Below are positions 8,614 through 15,952 of a DNA stretch of 44,967 bases, piece by piece (position 1 is the first letter of the stretch; each line of letters opens with the position of its first letter). A model generated the notes under the pieces. The model saw nothing but the letters and a program-made list of their open reading frames with translations, did not search any database and was not told the origin of the DNA. Made by a program: the position numbers and the translations under genes. The DNA is from Streptomyces jeddahensis. GTDB lineage: Bacteria > Actinomycetota > Actinomycetes > Streptomycetales > Streptomycetaceae. The stretch is taken from contig NZ_LOHS01000026.1 in the NCBI RefSeq assembly GCF_001642995.1, positions 1-44,967 of the forward strand, read 5' to 3'.

Positions 8614-9873
8614 GTGAGCCGCACCAACACGCACAGAGCGGAATCAGCGGGCGGGATCAGCCGGCGCGGGATGCTGAAGGCCGCCGGCGGGCTCGCCCTC
8701 GCCTCAGCGGCGGGCACCGGCGCCGCAGCCCTCCTCGGCGGCACGGCCAGCGCCGCCCCGGCGACCTTCACCCACCCCGGCATGCTGCACAACTGGGGAG
8801 ACCTCAACCGCGCCAAGGTACGGGTGGCCGCGGGCGACGACCCCTGGCTGTCCGGCTGGAACCGGCTGACCGCCAACTCCCACTCCCAGTCCACCTGGAA
8901 CCCCAACCCGCAGGCCACCATCATCCGCGGCGGCACCGGGCAGAACTACGGGATCCTCTACAACGACATCGCCGCTGCCTACCAGAACGCGCTGCGGTGG
9001 TGGGTCAGCGGCTCGACCGCGCACGGGGACTGCGCCGTGCGGATCCTCAACGCCTGGTCGGCCACGCTGACCGAGATCACCGGCAACGCCGACCGCTACC
9101 TGGCCGCCGGCATCTACGGCTGGCAGTTCGCCAACGCCGCCGAGCTGATGCGCGGCTACAGCGGCTTCAACCTGAGCCGCTTCCAGAACATGATGCGGAC
9201 CGTCTTCTACCCGCTCAACGACCGGTTCCTCCGCGAGCACAACGACGCCTGCATCACCAACTACTGGGCCAACTGGGACCTGTGCAACATGGCCTCGATC
9301 ATGGCGATCGGGATCCTGTGCGACGACGGCCCCATGTACGACCAGGCCTCGAACTACTTCAAGACCGGGGCGGGCAACGGCTCGATCAGGAACGCCGTCC
9401 CGTTCCTGTACTCGAACGTGGAGGGCTACGACCTCGGCCAGTGGCAGGAGTCCGGCCGCGACCAGGGCCACACCGTCATGGGCATGGGCCAAATGGGCGC
9501 GATCTGCGAGATGGCCTGGAACCAGGGCGAGGACCTCTACTCGTACGACGGCCGCCGCTTCTTCAAGGCGGCCCAGTATGTCGCGAAGTACAACCTCGGC
9601 ATGAACGTGCCGTACACCACCTACACCTGGGGCACCGGCCAGAACTGCGCCCAGCAGTCGCAGACGGTGATCGGCTCCGGCAGCCGCGGCCAGGTGCGCC
9701 CGGTGTGGGCGATGCTCCACTTCCACTACAACCGGCGCCTCGGCCTGGATGACAGGTACATCCGCGACATGTACTGGGGCGTCGTCCACCCCGAGGGCGG
9801 TGGGGGCGACTACGGCTCCACGAGCGGCGGCTACGACCAGCTCGGCTTCGGCACGCTGACGTACGCCAAGTGA
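8614..9873 (+). CDS. Secreted alginate-lyase-family polysaccharide lyase
   Basis: A 419-residue exported protein. The signal SRRGMLKAAGGLALASAAG is a twin-arginine type ending near TASAAP. The mature part has the all-helical alginate-lyase fold signatures: FTHPGMLHNWGDLNRAK, NDIAAAYQNALRWW, YGWQFANAAELMRGY, NDACITNYWANWDLCNMASIM and GQWQESGRDQGHT, then VWAMLHFHYNRR. The NYWANWDLCN and ESGRDQGHT blocks, with Asn/Tyr/His candidates, point to the PL5/PL38-like group that cuts uronic-acid polymers (alginate or glucuronan); which substrate cannot be told from sequence. GTG 8614 has AGGAGA six bases upstream. It stands alone after a terminator and before the yigZ region. Confidence 0.85.
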   Translation: MSRTNTHRAESAGGISRRGMLKAAGGLALASAAGTGAAALLGGTASAAPATFTHPGMLHNWGDLNRAKVRVAAGDDPWLSGWNRLTANSHSQSTWNPNPQATIIRGGTGQNYGILYNDIAAAYQNALRWWVSGSTAHGDCAVRILNAWSATLTEITGNADRYLAAGIYGWQFANAAELMRGYSGFNLSRFQNMMRTVFYPLNDRFLREHNDACITNYWANWDLCNMASIMAIGILCDDGPMYDQASNYFKTGAGNGSIRNAVPFLYSNVEGYDLGQWQESGRDQGHTVMGMGQMGAICEMAWNQGEDLYSYDGRRFFKAAQYVAKYNLGMNVPYTTYTWGTGQNCAQQSQTVIGSGSRGQVRPVWAMLHFHYNRRLGLDDRYIRDMYWGVVHPEGGGGDYGSTSGGYDQLGFGTLTYAK

Positions 9874-9930
9874 GGCGGTGAGGCCCGGTGCCTGCCCTGA
9901 CCCGGCCCGCAGGGCAGGTGCCGGTCGCGT

Positions 9931-9968
9931 CACGCGCGCGTGGCGGCCCCCTCCGTCACGCGCGCGTG
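9931..9968. repeat. Two copies of the 12-bp palindrome CACGCGCGCGTG
   Basis: Perfect copies occupy 9931-9942 and 9957-9968, 26 bp apart, in the 152-bp gap between the lyase and yigZ. The same 12-mer recurs at six other places in the window. Their location upstream of yigZ could mean a protein-binding site there, but the role is unknown. Confidence 0.8.
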
Positions 9969-10025
9969 CCGTCACGCTCCGTACCGTTGGTCCAGCGGCG
10001 GTGGCACACCGCATACGCTGGCCCG

Positions 10026-10652
10026 ATGCAGGACGAGTACCGCACGGTGGCCCGCGAGGGCGTGCACGAGATCGAGATCAACCGCTCGCGCTTCCTGTGC
10101 GCGCTCGCGCCCGCGGCCACCGAGCAGGAGGCCCAGGACTTCATCGCCCGCGTCCGCAAGGACCACGCGGACGCCACCCACAACTGCTACGCGTACGTCA
10201 TCGGCGCCGACGCGGCCGTGCAGAAGGCCAGCGACGACGGCGAGCCCGGCGGCACCGCGGGCGTACCCATGCTCCAGATGCTGATGCGCCGCGACATGCG
10301 CTACGTCGTCGCCGTCGTCACCCGCTACTACGGCGGGGTCAAGCTCGGCGCGGGCGGACTCATCCGGGCGTACGGAGGAGCGGTCGGCGAGGCGCTCGAC
10401 ACGCTCGGCACCGTCACCCGCAGGCGCTTCCGGCTCGCCACCGTCACCGTCGACCACCAGCGCGCGGGCAAAGTCCAGAACGATCTGCGCGCGACAGGAC
10501 GCGAGGTCCGCGACGTCCGCTACGGCGAGGCGGTCACCATCGAGATCGGCCTGCCGGACGCCGACGTCGAGGCCTTCCGCGCCTGGCTCGCCGATGCGAC
10601 AGCGGGCACAGCCGGGTTCGAGCTGGGCGGAGAGGCGTACGGGGACGCCTGA
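10026..10652 (+). CDS. yigZ: YigZ/IMPACT family protein
   Basis: A 208-residue UPF0029/IMPACT-family protein. In eukaryotes IMPACT acts on the translation-stress kinase Gcn2; bacterial YigZ has an RNA-binding-like two-domain fold and no settled function. The hallmark is VTRYYGGVKLGAGGLIRAY, preceded by THNCYAYVIG and SDDGEPGGTAGVPMLQ. The C-terminal alpha/beta domain continues to ELGGEAYGDA. ATG 10026 starts the conserved QDEYRTVAREGVHEIE; no strong ribosome-binding site is visible, so the message may be short-leadered. Upstream lies the double CACGCGCGCGTG motif, and an AraC-type regulator follows after 71 bp. Confidence 0.93.
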   Translation: MQDEYRTVAREGVHEIEINRSRFLCALAPAATEQEAQDFIARVRKDHADATHNCYAYVIGADAAVQKASDDGEPGGTAGVPMLQMLMRRDMRYVVAVVTRYYGGVKLGAGGLIRAYGGAVGEALDTLGTVTRRRFRLATVTVDHQRAGKVQNDLRATGREVRDVRYGEAVTIEIGLPDADVEAFRAWLADATAGTAGFELGGEAYGDA

Positions 10653-10680
10653 GGGACCGCGGACCGCGGCAGGACGGTCC

Positions 10681-10722
10681 GCTGTGTATACAGGTCGGGC
10701 GGGTTGCTGTGTATACAGGTCG
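10681..10722 (+). promoter_or_regulatory. Two 17-bp direct repeats at the AraC-family gene start
   Basis: GCTGTGTATACAGGTCG occurs at 10681-10697 and identically at 10706-10722, exactly 25 bp apart. Each copy holds the palindrome TGTATACA and a -10-like TATACA; the second ends one base before the ATG, so a transcript from it would begin at or next to the start codon. Direct repeats next to their own gene are typical of AraC-family autoregulation. Binding is inferred. Confidence 0.55.
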
Positions 10723-10723
10723 T

Positions 10724-11641
10724 ATGGGGCAGGCACCGGTGGATGAGGCGCAGGGCTTGCTCTTCCTCACGGAGGGTCTGCCGGTCTACGCCGGGCAGTA
10801 CGTGCACGAGGGCACCCTTGCGCCGCACACGCACAGCTTCGTGGAGGTCGTGGTCGTCATCGGCGGCGACGGTGTGCACCACGCGCTGGGGGGCCGTCGG
10901 CGGCTCGGGGCGGGGGATGTGCTGGTGCTGCGGCCAGGGGTCTGGCACGGCTACGAGGACTGCCGCCGTCTGGAGATCTACAACTGCTGCTTCAGCGCGG
11001 AGCTGCTGCGGCGCGAGCTCGCGTGGATGCGCGATGACCCGCTGCTGGGCCATCTGCTGTGGACGGGACCGCGCTCGGCGCACCGCAGGGGCCTGCTCGG
11101 CTTCCGCCTCGACCCGGTGGCGCTCGCCGAGAGCCGCAGCCATCTCGATGCCCTGGACGGACTGCGGCACGCACCGGTCGGGCTGCACCGTGCCGACCTC
11201 ATGGGCCGGCTGTCGCTGCTCCTCGGTCTACTGGCGCGCGCAGCGGCCGCCGAGCACCCGGACCGTGCGGAAGCGGGCGGGCGAACGCACCCCGCCGTCG
11301 TACGCGCCATGCGGCTGCTGGAGGAGCGGCCCGCGCATCCGTGGACGGTGCCGGAGCTGGCCGATGAACTGCACCTCTCACCGGGCTATCTGACACGCCT
11401 GTTCAAGTCGGTCACCGGCCAGCCGCCCATGGCCTACCTGTCGCAGCATCGCGTGGAGCTGGCGGCGGCCATGCTGCTGCACACGGACCTGCCGGTCGCG
11501 CGCATCGGCCGCGAGGTCGGCTGGCCGGATCCCAACCTGTTCGCCCGCCGGTTCCGCGCCCATGCGGGCTTGAGCGCGACCGCGTACCGGAAGAGGTTCG
11601 CGGACAGCGGGAGCCATCAGACCGTCCGCCGTCACGCGTGA
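10724..11641 (+). CDS. RhaS-like AraC-family transcriptional regulator
   Basis: A 305-residue regulator. Residues about 10-100 form a cupin-type sugar-binding domain with HTHSFVEVVVVIGGDGVHH and GDVLVLRPGVWHGYED, similar in pattern to RhaS/RhaR. The C-terminal 100 residues hold two helix-turn-helix motifs: WTVPELADELHLSPGYLTRL and LPVARIGREVGWPDPNLFAR, ending AHAGLSATAYRKRF. ATG 10724 immediately follows the second 25-bp-spaced direct repeat and has no Shine-Dalgarno, so leaderless translation is likely. It converges on the GH78 rhamnosidase gene with only an 18-bp gap; the RhaS-like cupin makes L-rhamnose control of that gene a reasonable inference. Confidence 0.9.
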   Translation: MGQAPVDEAQGLLFLTEGLPVYAGQYVHEGTLAPHTHSFVEVVVVIGGDGVHHALGGRRRLGAGDVLVLRPGVWHGYEDCRRLEIYNCCFSAELLRRELAWMRDDPLLGHLLWTGPRSAHRRGLLGFRLDPVALAESRSHLDALDGLRHAPVGLHRADLMGRLSLLLGLLARAAAAEHPDRAEAGGRTHPAVVRAMRLLEERPAHPWTVPELADELHLSPGYLTRLFKSVTGQPPMAYLSQHRVELAAAMLLHTDLPVARIGREVGWPDPNLFARRFRAHAGLSATAYRKRFADSGSHQTVRRHA

Positions 11642-11659
11642 GCCGTCAAGCGTCCGTGG

Positions 11660-14383
11660 TCAGGAGGTGCCTCGCCAGGACGTCAGCGTCACGCGGTGAG
11701 GGCCGGCGCCGAGCATCAGCGCCCTGCGGCCGTGCGCATCGGAAAGCCGCAGGTCGTCGGCCGCCACCGGTACGCCGTCGGCCCGGACGGCGGACCACGT
11801 CCCGGGCGGCAGGACGAAGACCCCCGACGCACCCACGGGAATCTCCACGTCCGCGGTGAACGACGACGCGTCCGTCTCCCACCGGATCGCCGCCGTGCCG
11901 TAAGGGGTGCTCGACTCCGCGCGCGCCCAGGTCAGTTGCCCACCCGGCACGGGTGCGAAGACGATCCGGCGGTAGCCGGGGGCGTCCGGGTCGGGGGCGA
12001 GGCCGGCCACCGTGCGGTAGAGCCAGGCGGCGACCGCGCCGTACGCGTAGTGGTTGAAGGACACCATCGACCCGCCGCCATCCATGTCGCCGGCGTGGAT
12101 GGCGCCGTCCTCGCCGACGGCGTCCCACCGCTCCCACACGGTGGTCGCGCCCTGCCGCACCGGGTGCAGCCAGCCTGGGCAACGGTCGTTGAGCAGCAGC
12201 CGGTACGCCTCGTCGTGGTGTCCGGTGGCGGTGAGCGCGGGCAGCACCAGAGGAGTGCCGAGGAATCCGGTGGCGATGCGGCCTTCGGCCTTGCGCACGA
12301 GATCAGCGAGGTATCGGCCGATCCGCTCTCGCTCGGCGGCAGGCGCGATGCCCATTTGGAGCGCGATGGCGCAGCCGGTCTGCGTGGTGACGGCCAGCGT
12401 CCCGTACGCGGCCCATGCCGCCTGCGCCGCGCGGTCGCCCAACACGCCGCATAGATCGGCGTCTTCGGTGCGTCCGATGAGCCGCGCGACCCGCGCCACG
12501 AGCCGGGCACTGTGGGCGAGGCAGGCGGTGGCCACGAACTCGGTCGGCGTGGTCGCCTCGTGCGGCCGGTCCGGCGGGGCGCCCGGGTCCAGCCAGTCGC
12601 CGAAGTGGAAGTCGCCGGACCAGATGCCGTCGGCGTCCAGACGTCCGGCGCACCAGTCGACCCAGCCGCGCATGGAGTCGTACTGGCCTTCCAGTACGTC
12701 GAGGTCCCCGTACGCCTCGTACAGCGCCCAGGGGACGGTCACCGCAGCATCGCCCCAGCCCGCGCTGCCGTACTCCCAGTCCTCGTCGCCCAGCAGATGC
12801 AGGACGTTGGGGACGACATGGGGTACGCAGCCGTCTTCGCGTTGGTCCGCGGCCAGATCCCGCAGCCAGTTCCGCAGGAACGAGCGGCTGTCGAAGGTGT
12901 GGCAGGCCGTGGGTGCGAACACCTGGATGTCGCCCGTCCAGCCCAGCCGCTCGTCACGCTGCGGGCAGTCCGTGGGCAGGGACAGGAAGTTGCCGCGCTG
13001 GGACCAGACGGTGTTCTCGTACAGGCGGTTGACCGCATCGTTCGAGCAGGCGAAGTGGCCGGTACGGGTCAGGTCCGATGCGACCACGACCACCTCCACG
13101 TCGCTGATCGTCACGCCGGGATCCGCGGTGATGTCGGCGTACCGGAAGCCGTGGAAGGTGAACTGCGGGGTGAGCCGTACGGGCCCGGTGTCCGCCAGCA
13201 CATACCGGTCCGTGGAGGTGGCGCCCCGCAGCGGAGCGGTGTGCAAGTCGCCTGCGGAGTCGAGGACTTCGGCGTGCCGTACGGTCACGGCCCGGCCCTC
13301 GCCGCCCTCTGCCGTGATCCGCAGGTACCCGGTGACGTTCTGCCCGGCATCGACGCGCAGCCCGCCCCGCTGCGCCGGGGTGACGGCGGGGCGCCGGGTC
13401 TCCACGGCCCGTACGGCGGGCATGGCTCGCTGCTCGAGGCCGGGAGGGAGATCGAGGGCGACGGCGGGGGACCACGCACTGTCGTCGAATCCTGCTCGCC
13501 GCCACCCCTCGGGGCTGCGGCGCAGGTCGATGATGCTGCCCTCGTACAGCCCGGCCGACAGCACCTCGCCGGTCGCCGCCCGCCAGGTGCCGTCGGTGGC
13601 GACCACGAGGCGCTGCCCGTCGGCGAGGGTGACGTCGAGCTGGGCGAGGAGGGCCGCCGCCTCGCCGTAGACGTTGCGCTTGGGCGGAGAGAGCCAGGTG
13701 AGGGTTCCCCGGTACCAGCCGTCGCCCACCGTGGCGCTGATGACGTTCGCGCCCGCCTTCAGCAGTGAGGTGACGTCGTACGTGGCGTACAGCAGGCGGT
13801 GCCCGTAGCTGGTCCACCCCGGCTCCAGCAGATCCCCGCTGACCGCCAGGCCGTTGACGCGGGTGTCGTGCACGCCGAGCGCGGTGACGTACAGCCGCGC
13901 GGTCCGTACGTGCATGGGCAGGTGGAACTCGCGGCGGAAGACCGGGGCAGGGCCCGGATCGCGGCGGCCGGCATCGCTGGCGAGCGCGATGGGGCGGGCC
14001 AGCCAGTCCGACCGCTCCAGCAACGCGGCCTCCACGCGCGCCGGGTCGCTCCACGCCGTCCACCCGAGATCGGTGCACACCCGCACCCGCCACCAGCGCA
14101 CCTCCCTGCTGCGCAGGGCGGGGCCGGGCATCACCACGTCCTGCCGGCGCTCCGAGTGCACGACCCCGCTGCCGGCGACGCCGCTGCGGAAGACGTCGTC
14201 GGACGCGGTCTGCACCTCGTAGCACCGTTGCCGGGCGGACGAGCGATCCGAACTCAGTCGCCAGCTCAGCAGGGGCCTCGCAGCGGCCGTCGCGACGAGG
14301 CCCGAGTCGTCGGCGGTGCGCAGCCCCACCACATGGACGGTCGGATCAGTGGATTCACTCGCGGCAGCGGACATGGCCATCAC
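11660..14383 (-). CDS. GH78 alpha-L-rhamnosidase
   Basis: A 907-residue glycosidase that releases terminal alpha-L-rhamnose from glycosides or pectin fragments. Domains in order are an N-terminal fibronectin-like module (PLLSWRL), the rhamnosidase N-domain (ARLYVTALGVHDTRVNG, YDVTSLLKAGANVI), a beta domain with FHGFRYADI, and the (alpha/alpha)6 barrel holding CPQRDERLGWTGDIQVF with the general-acid region and GATTVWERWDAV with the likely base Glu. The C-terminal Greek-key domain ends the protein. No signal peptide is visible, so it is probably cytosolic and acts on imported oligosaccharides. GTG 14383 has AGGAG nine bases upstream; ATG 14380 and ATG 14374 follow directly and are alternatives. 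It converges with the AraC-family gene. Confidence 0.93.
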   Translation of the reverse strand: MMAMSAAASESTDPTVHVVGLRTADDSGLVATAAARPLLSWRLSSDRSSARQRCYEVQTASDDVFRSGVAGSGVVHSERRQDVVMPGPALRSREVRWWRVRVCTDLGWTAWSDPARVEAALLERSDWLARPIALASDAGRRDPGPAPVFRREFHLPMHVRTARLYVTALGVHDTRVNGLAVSGDLLEPGWTSYGHRLLYATYDVTSLLKAGANVISATVGDGWYRGTLTWLSPPKRNVYGEAAALLAQLDVTLADGQRLVVATDGTWRAATGEVLSAGLYEGSIIDLRRSPEGWRRAGFDDSAWSPAVALDLPPGLEQRAMPAVRAVETRRPAVTPAQRGGLRVDAGQNVTGYLRITAEGGEGRAVTVRHAEVLDSAGDLHTAPLRGATSTDRYVLADTGPVRLTPQFTFHGFRYADITADPGVTISDVEVVVVASDLTRTGHFACSNDAVNRLYENTVWSQRGNFLSLPTDCPQRDERLGWTGDIQVFAPTACHTFDSRSFLRNWLRDLAADQREDGCVPHVVPNVLHLLGDEDWEYGSAGWGDAAVTVPWALYEAYGDLDVLEGQYDSMRGWVDWCAGRLDADGIWSGDFHFGDWLDPGAPPDRPHEATTPTEFVATACLAHSARLVARVARLIGRTEDADLCGVLGDRAAQAAWAAYGTLAVTTQTGCAIALQMGIAPAAERERIGRYLADLVRKAEGRIATGFLGTPLVLPALTATGHHDEAYRLLLNDRCPGWLHPVRQGATTVWERWDAVGEDGAIHAGDMDGGGSMVSFNHYAYGAVAAWLYRTVAGLAPDPDAPGYRRIVFAPVPGGQLTWARAESSTPYGTAAIRWETDASSFTADVEIPVGASGVFVLPPGTWSAVRADGVPVAADDLRLSDAHGRRALMLGAGPHRVTLTSWRGTS

Positions 14384-14749
14384 GGAACAGTTCTCCTGTG
14401 TCCCTCGGGAAAGCGATCGAACGTGCGCTGATGGCACGCGCGCGTGGCGTCCATCACGTCAGCCAGGGGAAGAGCCCGCGGAGCGGCCCCGCCGGTCCCC
14501 CTCCGTCTCCTCGATGATTCCGCTGTCCACGGCGGGTTCCTAGGCCGTTCCGCACCGCGACCAGGACGAAACTGCTGTCGGCGTGAGCCGTCCGACCGTC
14601 GTCGACCGGGACGGGTGGCAAACTAAGCTCGGTGAGGGACGCGGTGCCGGACGACACCGGCGTGGCCGCTGCTGACAGTGGTACCGATGTCCCATTCGTG
14701 CAGGTCATGGGGGCGGAGGAACGGAAAACATGCAGGTCGGAGTGGTGCT
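14384..14749. other. Intergenic region between the rhamnosidase and sbcD
   Basis: 366 bp with no convincing gene. It must contain the divergent promoters of the rhamnosidase (leftward) and sbcD (rightward). It holds one CACGCGCGCGTG palindrome (14435-14446). A weak rightward promoter may be TCGACC (14602-14607) and TAAGCT (14624-14629), spaced 16 bp. Open frames here are shadows: the upstream extensions of the sbcD and sbcC frames show no family resemblance. Confidence 0.5.
14435..14446. repeat. CACGCGCGCGTG palindrome copy 3
   Basis: Perfect copy about 52 bp upstream of the rhamnosidase start, in non-coding DNA. See the repeated-palindrome finding for the full set. Confidence 0.8.
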
Positions 14750-15952
14750 GTGAGAATCCTGCACACCTCCGACTGGCACCTGGGACGCTCCTTCCACCGC
14801 GTGAGCATGCTCGCTGCCCAGGCCGAGTTCATACGTCACCTCGTCGCCACGGTGCGGGAGCGCGACGTGGACGCCGTCGTCGTCGCGGGAGACGTGTACG
14901 ACCGGGCCGTGCCGCCGCTGGCCGCTGTCGAGCTGTTCGACGACGCACTGCACCGGCTAGCGGAGCTCGGCGTGCCCACCGTGATGATCTCGGGCAACCA
15001 CGACTCCGCGCGCCGCCTCGGCGTCGGTGCCGGACTCATCGGCCGCGCGGGCATCCATCTGCGCACCGAACCCGCAGCCGTCGGGACGCCCGTGGTGCTG
15101 GCCGACGACCACGGGGACGTGGCGTTCTACGGACTGCCCTACCTCGAACCCGCGCTGGTCAAGGACGAGTTCGGGGTGGAGAAGCCCGGCCACGAGGCGG
15201 TGCTTGCGGCCGCCATGGAACGGGTGCGCGCCGACCTCGCCATGCGCGCCCACGGCACCCGGTCCGTCGTCCTCGCGCACGCCTTCGTCACCGGCGGCGA
15301 AGCCAGCGACAGCGAGCGCGACATCACCGTCGGGGGCGTCGCCTCCGTGCCGGCCAGGGTCTTCGACGGCGTCGACTATGTGGCGCTCGGGCATCTGCAC
15401 GGCAGCCAGACCCTCACCGAGCGCATCCGCTACTCGGGATCCCCGCTTCCGTACTCGTTCTCGGAGGCGGACCACCGCAAGAGCATGTGGCTCGTGGACC
15501 TCGGGCCGGGCGGCGAGCTCCAGGCCGAACGTGTCGACTGCCCGGTGCCGCGACCGCTCGCCCGCATCAGGGGACGGCTCGACGAGCTGCTCGAGGATCC
15601 GCGCCTCGCCCGCCACGCCGACGCCTGGGTCGAAGCGACCCTCACGGACCCGGTGCGGCCCGCCGAACCCATGGCGCGGCTCACCGAACGCTTTCCCCAC
15701 ACCCTCAGCCTCGTCTTCGAGCCCGACCGCACCCCCGAGGACCCGGACGTGTCGTACGGGCAGCGCCTCAGGGGGCGCAGCGACCAGCAGATCGGGGAGG
15801 ACTTCGTGGCCCATGTGCGGGGCGCGGGACCGGACGAGCGGGAGCGCGAGGTGCTGCGCGACGCGTTCGACGCCGTACGCGCCGACGCCGCGGTCGTGCA
15901 GGACGGCGCCCGCGAGGGCCGCCGCGAGGGCGTGGCCGAGGTGGCCCGGTGA
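14750..15952 (+). CDS. sbcD: Exonuclease SbcD (Mre11-like nuclease subunit)
   Basis: A 400-residue metallophosphoesterase nuclease that works with SbcC to open hairpins and trim DNA ends. Phosphoesterase motifs are all present: ILHTSDWHLGRSF, VVVAGDVYDRAVPP, VMISGNHDSARRLG, VVLAHAFVTGGEASDSE and VALGHLHGSQ, followed by IRYSGSPLPYSFSE and the C-terminal SbcC-binding cap. GTG 14750 is chosen because GGAG lies 7 bases upstream and the conserved RILHTSDWHLG follows at once. Its TGA overlaps the GTG of sbcC by 4 bases (GTGA), showing translational coupling in one operon. Confidence 0.97.
   Translation: MRILHTSDWHLGRSFHRVSMLAAQAEFIRHLVATVRERDVDAVVVAGDVYDRAVPPLAAVELFDDALHRLAELGVPTVMISGNHDSARRLGVGAGLIGRAGIHLRTEPAAVGTPVVLADDHGDVAFYGLPYLEPALVKDEFGVEKPGHEAVLAAAMERVRADLAMRAHGTRSVVLAHAFVTGGEASDSERDITVGGVASVPARVFDGVDYVALGHLHGSQTLTERIRYSGSPLPYSFSEADHRKSMWLVDLGPGGELQAERVDCPVPRPLARIRGRLDELLEDPRLARHADAWVEATLTDPVRPAEPMARLTERFPHTLSLVFEPDRTPEDPDVSYGQRLRGRSDQQIGEDFVAHVRGAGPDEREREVLRDAFDAVRADAAVVQDGAREGRREGVAEVAR

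Noticed and set aside
14632..15948. Long N-terminal extension of the sbcC frame
   Set aside because: Arg-rich sequence typical of a shadow frame over sbcD; the GTG at 15949 overlaps the sbcD stop and starts the conserved ATPase domain.
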